A stretch of DNA of 36,002 nt from contig UQLL01000027.1 in the NCBI GenBank assembly GCA_900541835.1, positions 1 to 36,002 on the forward strand. The letters are read 5' to 3'. Below the pieces are notes generated by a model. That model had not been told where the DNA came from. It ran no database searches and saw only the letters and a program-made list of their open reading frames with translations. Shown piece by piece: positions 31,404 to 36,002 of this stretch (position 1 is its first letter; every line of letters begins with the position of its first letter). The stretch comes from an uncultured Porphyromonadaceae bacterium (GTDB lineage Bacteria > Bacteroidota > Bacteroidia > Bacteroidales > Muribaculaceae). The translations under genes were made by a program, and so were the position numbers.

Positions 31404-31434
31404 AGCGCTCCGGCCTGCGACGGGTCGGAGCGCT
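31404..31434 (-). terminator. Terminator after the secreted modular protein gene
   Basis: AGCGCTCCG (31404-31412) and CGGAGCGCT (31426-31434) form a perfect 9-bp stem. Read on the minus strand it lies 46 bases beyond the stop codon and is followed by TTATTCTAT. Confidence 0.65.
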
Positions 31435-31479
31435 CTATCGATAAATCAACAATAATCCAAAGATGGATTCACAAAAGGA

Positions 31480-34400
31480 CTATCGCTGGAACTTGAGCGT
31501 GCGCCCGTCGGCTGCGCGGAAGATGTATGTTCCGGCGGGGAGGGCGGCTACGCTGGTGTCGGCTGCGGGGATGGGCAGGAGAGCCCGTCCGGCGGCGTCG
31601 TAGACGGTTCCGGCGCAGTCGGTGACGAGGGTGCGCGTGGCGGCGTCGTAGTAGATGGCGGCGGTGGCGGTGATGCCGTCGACGGCGCCGAAGAAGGTGG
31701 CTTCATTGGAGTGGGCGGACTCCACGCCGTTGCGCACGGCGGTGACAGTGAAGACGTTGTCGCCGAAATGCTTTTCGGGCTTGGCTGTGGTGGTGGTAAG
31801 ACCTTCAAGCACCTTGGAGCCGTCGCGGTAGACGTTGTAGGTCAGGCCCTCTGTGTTGCGTGGTGCCGTGAGACCGCCGTAGATGTCCGGGTGCTTGAGG
31901 GTGGCGTAGATGCGCCAGTTGCCGTCGAGGCTGGCGTTGAGGCTCTTGAGGCTCTTCCACGAGGTGTGGCTGGCGGAGGCGGACATGAGGTTGCCGAGGT
32001 TGTCGTCGGCCGGGCCGGCATCGAAGAGCATGGGCTTCTCACCGGTCGGGTAGTCGATGCGGTAGCCGATCATGTAGTCGTGGCCGGCCTGCAGCTCGAC
32101 GGGCTCGTTGAGGCGTATCTGGTTCCAGCCTTCCTGGATCTTCTTGAGGTCGGCGACTGGCACGGGCTGTTCGTAGATGATGTTGAGGTCCTTGAGGATG
32201 ACTACGGAGGCGTAGGTGAGGTTGGTGGAATAGAGGCCGAAGCGGACGTGGCTGATGGAGTTGCCCACGTTGGCGGCGAGGCTGTCGGCGGGGAACTTCT
32301 GCACGGCGTAGGTGGTGCGGGTGGTGCCGCCGGTCATGCCTACGCCGTAGCTGGTCGGGTCGGCGGTGCAGTAGCTCAGCACGGGCGCATCCTCGGGAGC
32401 CTCCCACACGAGATTGAAGTTGTCGCCGAAGCGCAGGTTGTAGGGAGCGGGCGCCAGCTGGCTGATGTCGTTGGCCACGACGAGCGGGTTGGAGAGGGGC
32501 GACTCCCAGGTTTCGTGGTACTGGGCGCTCACCTGGTAGGTGAAGGCGTCGTTGCGGGTGAGGGTCTCGGAGAACTTGCCTTCCCTGGTTTCTGCAATCT
32601 TCTCACCGTTGCGGTATACGTTGAAGCGGGTGAAGAGGGGGTAGTTGGTGGGATCGCTCATGGCCTGGGCCATGGAGCAGGCTCTGTCGGCCTCGATGCC
32701 GAAACCGCTCTTCAGCTCGGATGCTTTCAGCTCTACTGGCACGAGGTTCTCGGCCGTCCCGATGGAGCCGATTTCGCGGCTCTGGGCGGGAGCGCCTGAG
32801 AGCAGAGGAGGCAGGGCTTCGGCGCCGATTACGATGTTGTAGTTGTTGTATGTGGCGTTGACGGCTCCGAGGTTGAGCCAGGTGGAGAGGCCGGGTAGCT
32901 TGACGATGGCGCCATCGGTCTTGAGAGGGCCTGCGTCGAGGACGAGTGCCTTGCAGCCGGCCGGGAGCGTGGCCTTATAGCTGAGGATGAGACCGTCTTC
33001 GGGGTTGATGTGGATTTCCTTGTTGTCGTCGAGGGTGAGGGAGTAGAAGCCGAGGGGACTGACCTCGTCGGCGCCGATGTCGTAGGAGCCGAGCAGTGTG
33101 CCGTCGGCCTTGTGCACCTGGAGGGAGAAACCGGCGGGCACCTTGTCGCCGATGATGAAGTTGAGCTTATTGATGCGCCAGCTGAGCAGGTTGTCGAGGT
33201 CGGACTGCGAGAAGCGGGCGCCCCAGTTGAGGGTCATTTCCTCGTCGAATCCTGCCTTGTAGGTGGCTTCGCCGTAGTGCTTGATCATGCGGTTGATGGT
33301 CATGCCGAAGGACACCTCTTTGGTGGTGTCGTTGAAGGCGGCGTCGACGATGGAGGGGGTGAAGCAGTAGTGGTCGTCTTCGACGTCTACGGTGGTGTAG
33401 ATGATGTCGGACTTGAGGTCGCCGGAGAGGGCCTGGACGCCGATTTTGTACTTGCCGCGGTTAGGTACGACCCAGCCTCCGTTCTGGCGGTCGGCAGGAT
33501 AGGTTGACGGGGTTGGGGAGTCGTTGTAGTAAACGTTGTAGCCGGTAAGCGTGCGGGTGTCGGCGGAAGCTGGAGCGAGCTCGGCCACCATCATCCAGTG
33601 TCCGGGGATGTTGCCGGACGCCAGGGTCTTCCACGAGGGCTTGGAGGCGGCGAAGTCCTTGGAGTTTGGCGAGGAGGTGGAGAAGGAGTTGTCCTTGCTG
33701 CCGCATGGGTTGCCGCCTGCCACGCTCACGGGGTGCGTCTTGGGGGTGTGGATCATGTAGTAGCCGTAGGCGAGGCTGTGGCCGGCACGTATGGTCACGG
33801 GCTGGGAGAGGGGGAAGGTGACCCACTGGTCCGTTGCGATGCCGTCGATGACGGACTTGGGCACGGTGTCGTGCTGCACGATTACGCCGTCGACCATTAC
33901 CCATGCGATGATGCTCTGGGCTGTCTTCTCGTGGAACTGGGTGCGGATGCCGGTGAGCTGGGCGCCGTCGAAAGAGAGGAGGTCGGAGGCGGCGAACTCG
34001 TTGCGTACCCATACCTTGGTGTTGGAGGAGGCGGTGCCGCCGATGGAGTTGGCCAGGGTGTCGGACATTGAGATCCAGCGCAGCAGGTTGTCGTCGGTGC
34101 GGAACAGGGGAGATTGCCATTCGGCATCTGCGGTATTGGCGCCTCCCTGGTATCCGCGCACGTAGCGCGGGGCCGGGATGAAGTTCTTGGGTGCCAGTGT
34201 TGTGGCGGTCTTTGACACTCCATAGCGGGCGGAACCGTATTCAGCCTCCACGCGGTAGTCGCGGGTGCCGTCGGGCTGGTTGCCGATGCTCAGGTAGGTG
34301 GCCTGCAGGTTATCGGCCACCAGGGCGTCGCCGGCGTAGACGGTGTAGCCGGTCGGGGCCTCGTCGACGTCGTTGCGCAGGTTGGCGGTGATGAGGTAGG

Positions 34401-34983
34401 TGCCGCGGCCGTTGTGCTCCCAGGTGCGGCCGTCGTAGCTGCGGAGGTCGCCGCGGGAGTCGCAGGCGTTGTCCATGATGGCCACGAAGTCGAGGTTGGA
34501 GCCGTGGTCGATGCGGAAGCCGATGCGGATGTCCTTGCCCTCGGGGATGATGTATGGCTGCTCGAAGGCGACGGTGCGCCACTGGTTGGCCTTGTAGCCG
34601 CTCAGGTCGCCGGGTTGCTGGCGCACGAGCTTGCCGTCCTCGTAGATGAGGGCCGTCAGGCCGACCACGGGGCGGTACTCGAAGTAGTCGAGCGAGGTGA
34701 TGACGTCGCCCGGGGTGAGGTCGGTGGCGGGGAAGTCGGCGGCGATGTAGATGACGGCCGGATGCTGAGTGGTGGTTACGCGTCCGGCGTCGCCGTCGTA
34801 ATCCTTGCCGTTGTGGCGCAGGAGCTGCTTGGGGGCGTCGGGTGCTTTCCACGACAGGTTGATGGTGGAGTAGTTGGGTTCGGCCACGAGGGAGTGCGGC
34901 GCACCCTTCTTTGCCATCAGGCCCAGGGGCATGGCCGCTGCTAACAAGGCTATGCCCGCAAAGGAGGTAAGGGTTTGTTTCAT
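31480..34983 (-). CDS. Large secreted multi-module protein with T9SS-like C-terminal tail
   Basis: A 1167-residue exported protein. The signal peptide is MKQTLTSFAGIALLAAAMPL up to about GLMAKK. Three copies of a beta-sandwich module are visible at about 90-215, 298-423 and 871-990: each runs from an fn3-like strand with a W-x-x-P, through a GLYxxxL/ALIYEDG-type strand, to a W-x-x-V/I-x-L then P-x-x-I-x-x-G then IGY/F-R-I-D segment. fn3-like stretches lie between them. The last ~75 residues, ending LPAGTYIFRAADGRTLKFQR, fit a type IX secretion sorting domain (TIGR04183 type), implying surface attachment or release. No catalytic motif is seen, so an adhesive or glycan-binding role is a guess. 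Preceded by the BI-1 gene on the same strand. Confidence 0.8.
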   Translation of the reverse strand: MKQTLTSFAGIALLAAAMPLGLMAKKGAPHSLVAEPNYSTINLSWKAPDAPKQLLRHNGKDYDGDAGRVTTTQHPAVIYIAADFPATDLTPGDVITSLDYFEYRPVVGLTALIYEDGKLVRQQPGDLSGYKANQWRTVAFEQPYIIPEGKDIRIGFRIDHGSNLDFVAIMDNACDSRGDLRSYDGRTWEHNGRGTYLITANLRNDVDEAPTGYTVYAGDALVADNLQATYLSIGNQPDGTRDYRVEAEYGSARYGVSKTATTLAPKNFIPAPRYVRGYQGGANTADAEWQSPLFRTDDNLLRWISMSDTLANSIGGTASSNTKVWVRNEFAASDLLSFDGAQLTGIRTQFHEKTAQSIIAWVMVDGVIVQHDTVPKSVIDGIATDQWVTFPLSQPVTIRAGHSLAYGYYMIHTPKTHPVSVAGGNPCGSKDNSFSTSSPNSKDFAASKPSWKTLASGNIPGHWMMVAELAPASADTRTLTGYNVYYNDSPTPSTYPADRQNGGWVVPNRGKYKIGVQALSGDLKSDIIYTTVDVEDDHYCFTPSIVDAAFNDTTKEVSFGMTINRMIKHYGEATYKAGFDEEMTLNWGARFSQSDLDNLLSWRINKLNFIIGDKVPAGFSLQVHKADGTLLGSYDIGADEVSPLGFYSLTLDDNKEIHINPEDGLILSYKATLPAGCKALVLDAGPLKTDGAIVKLPGLSTWLNLGAVNATYNNYNIVIGAEALPPLLSGAPAQSREIGSIGTAENLVPVELKASELKSGFGIEADRACSMAQAMSDPTNYPLFTRFNVYRNGEKIAETREGKFSETLTRNDAFTYQVSAQYHETWESPLSNPLVVANDISQLAPAPYNLRFGDNFNLVWEAPEDAPVLSYCTADPTSYGVGMTGGTTRTTYAVQKFPADSLAANVGNSISHVRFGLYSTNLTYASVVILKDLNIIYEQPVPVADLKKIQEGWNQIRLNEPVELQAGHDYMIGYRIDYPTGEKPMLFDAGPADDNLGNLMSASASHTSWKSLKSLNASLDGNWRIYATLKHPDIYGGLTAPRNTEGLTYNVYRDGSKVLEGLTTTTAKPEKHFGDNVFTVTAVRNGVESAHSNEATFFGAVDGITATAAIYYDAATRTLVTDCAGTVYDAAGRALLPIPAADTSVAALPAGTYIFRAADGRTLKFQR

Positions 34984-35077
34984 GTGAGGTTGGGGGTTGG
35001 TTTTCGAAAATGGTAATTCCCGGGGCTTGTCAGAAAGGTGCAGGTGTGGCGCTTCGGGGTTCCGGGCAGGAGGGCGT

Positions 35078-35119
35078 GTGCTTTAGTGCTCAACCGACTG
35101 CGAGAGGTTCCCAAAGCAC
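35078..35119 (-). promoter_or_regulatory. Nested inverted repeat upstream of the secreted protein gene
   Basis: GTGCTTT (35078-35084) pairs with AAAGCAC (35113-35119), with an inner AACC/GGTT pairing in the loop. It lies just after the BI-1 stop on the minus strand and may be its terminator or a leader structure for the next gene. No clear TAnnTTTG box is seen in the 160-base spacer. Confidence 0.3.
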
Positions 35120-35143
35120 CGCAGATGCGCCTTTATCACAAGC

Positions 35144-35881
35144 CTAATCCCGGCTGCCGCCGAAGATGCGGAGCAAGAATATAAACAGGTTTATGAAGTC
35201 GAGGTAGAGGTTCATGGCGCCCATGGTGGCGAGCTTGTCGCTCAGGGCCGGGTCGGTATTGAGGCGGGCGAGCTGCTTGACGGTCTGGGTGTCCCAGGCG
35301 GTCAGGCCGAGGAAGAGGAGCACGCCGATGATGGAGATCCACCACTGCATGGCGCTGGAGGCCACAAAGATGTTCACCACGCTGGCGATGATCAGTCCGA
35401 AGACGCCGAACAGACAGAAGGTGCCGATCTTGGTCAGGTCGGCCTTGGTGAAGTAGCCGTAGAGCGACATGGCGCCGAAGGTGCCGGCGGTGATGAAGAA
35501 GACGTAGCTGATGGTGCCGATGTGGTATACGAGGAAGATCGGCGCCAGCTGCACGCCCATCAGGGCCGAAAAGAGGCAGAAGAGGCCGAGAACGGCGCCC
35601 GACGACATGCGGTTCATGCGGGCCGGGATGACGAAGGCCATGATGAGCATGCCGATCCATATGCCGAAGTATACGATGCGGTTGCCCAGGAGGGCCATGC
35701 AGAGTGTCGGACTGCTGGCGATGCCCAGCGAGCAGAAGGCGGTGATGAGCAGGCCGATGAACATGCGCACGTAGACTTTGCGCATCACGGCGTTGGTCTG
35801 GGTCTGCACGGCCGCCTGCTCCGGGCGGTAGGGGGGAGGTGTCTGCGGGTGCCGGTAATAGTTGTTGTTGTAGTTGTCCAT
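35144..35881 (-). CDS. BAX inhibitor-1/YccA family membrane protein
   Basis: A 245-residue inner-membrane protein of the BI-1 family (PF01027). A Pro/Gln/Tyr/Asn-rich N-terminal tail of about 30 residues is followed by seven hydrophobic segments. Family hallmarks are the early VYVRMFIGLLITAF segment, the GLTAWDTQTVKQLA loop with the Asp implicated in pH-dependent calcium leak in BsYetJ, and the ending MNLYLDFINLFIFLLRIFG. The bacterial role is uncertain: calcium leak or membrane protein quality control have been proposed. ATG 35881 is the natural start. No clear promoter box is seen in the remaining 120 bases to the window's end. Confidence 0.92.
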   Translation of the reverse strand: MDNYNNNYYRHPQTPPPYRPEQAAVQTQTNAVMRKVYVRMFIGLLITAFCSLGIASSPTLCMALLGNRIVYFGIWIGMLIMAFVIPARMNRMSSGAVLGLFCLFSALMGVQLAPIFLVYHIGTISYVFFITAGTFGAMSLYGYFTKADLTKIGTFCLFGVFGLIIASVVNIFVASSAMQWWISIIGVLLFLGLTAWDTQTVKQLARLNTDPALSDKLATMGAMNLYLDFINLFIFLLRIFGGSRD

Positions 35882-36002
35882 TGTCGTTATTCAGTTTCTA
35901 CAATATAGTAATGTGCAAAAGGTGTGCCCGGTTACCGGACATACACTTAAGGGAGGTTCTATTATTTGATTTTTCAGACTGGCGCATCGAGACAGAACCT
36001 CA

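Larger units (their letters stand above)
31258..31479. other. Spacer between convergent genes with two terminators
   Basis: A 222-base spacer. It holds one hairpin serving pgpH and another serving the minus-strand secreted protein gene. Nothing else is recognised. Confidence 0.6.

Overview
The window looks like a chromosomal segment of a GC-rich gut Bacteroidales, plausibly a Muribaculaceae-like organism. The reasons are the TTG-N19-20-TAnnTTTG promoters (the Bacteroidota housekeeping type), the absence of Shine-Dalgarno sites, a class III fructose-1,6-bisphosphatase, a fused NusA-RimP-IF-2 neighbourhood, a secreted protein with a type IX-like C-terminal tail, and a sialidase. The genus is an inference; no rRNA is present.

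Layout, left to right. 1-512: leader and promoter of a leftward gene outside the window, and the promoter of a 1120-residue protein ending in an AlbA_2/Schlafen-type domain (513-3875). 3992-4384: a small FMN-binding lipoprotein, convergent with it. 4567-6564: fbp. 6545-8815 (minus): a three-gene unit of SpoIID-like protein, an unrecognised protein and a hexapeptide acetyltransferase. 8855-12435 (plus): a four-gene translationally coupled operon of steroid 5-alpha-reductase-like membrane protein, Old Yellow Enzyme and two short-chain dehydrogenases, which reads as a reductive steroid or bile-acid module. 12541-15152: Hanks-type kinase and an exported RCC1-repeat propeller. 15308-16513: sialidase. 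16652-17146: a REP-associated tyrosine transposase (RAYT) bracketed by inverted pairs of REP hairpins. 17491-17573: tRNA-Tyr. 17697-22639: rimP-nusA-infB. 22693-23169: folK. 23133-24730 (minus): HAD phosphatase and ribF. 24864-31257 (plus): pfkA, a potassium-channel-like protein, rel and pgpH. 31480-35881 (minus): a large secreted modular protein and a BAX inhibitor-1 family protein.

The most striking structure is a family of at least 13 short palindromes (9-bp arms, 2-3 nt centre) with GTAG on one foot, the hallmark of REP elements mobilised by RAYT enzymes. Two stem types occur, differing by a paired T:A to C:G exchange. They flank the RAYT gene on both sides, lie between several genes, and, unusually for REPs, are embedded in frame inside infB, ribF and the SpoIID-like gene and form the tail of the sialidase gene. 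The window therefore appears to hold a complete REPtron together with its dispersed copies.

The second notable system is the 5-alpha-reductase/OYE/SDR/SDR operon. The first protein follows the eukaryotic SRD5A family closely over its C-terminal third, and the neighbours supply an ene-reductase and two possible hydroxysteroid dehydrogenases. The substrate cannot be read from the sequence.
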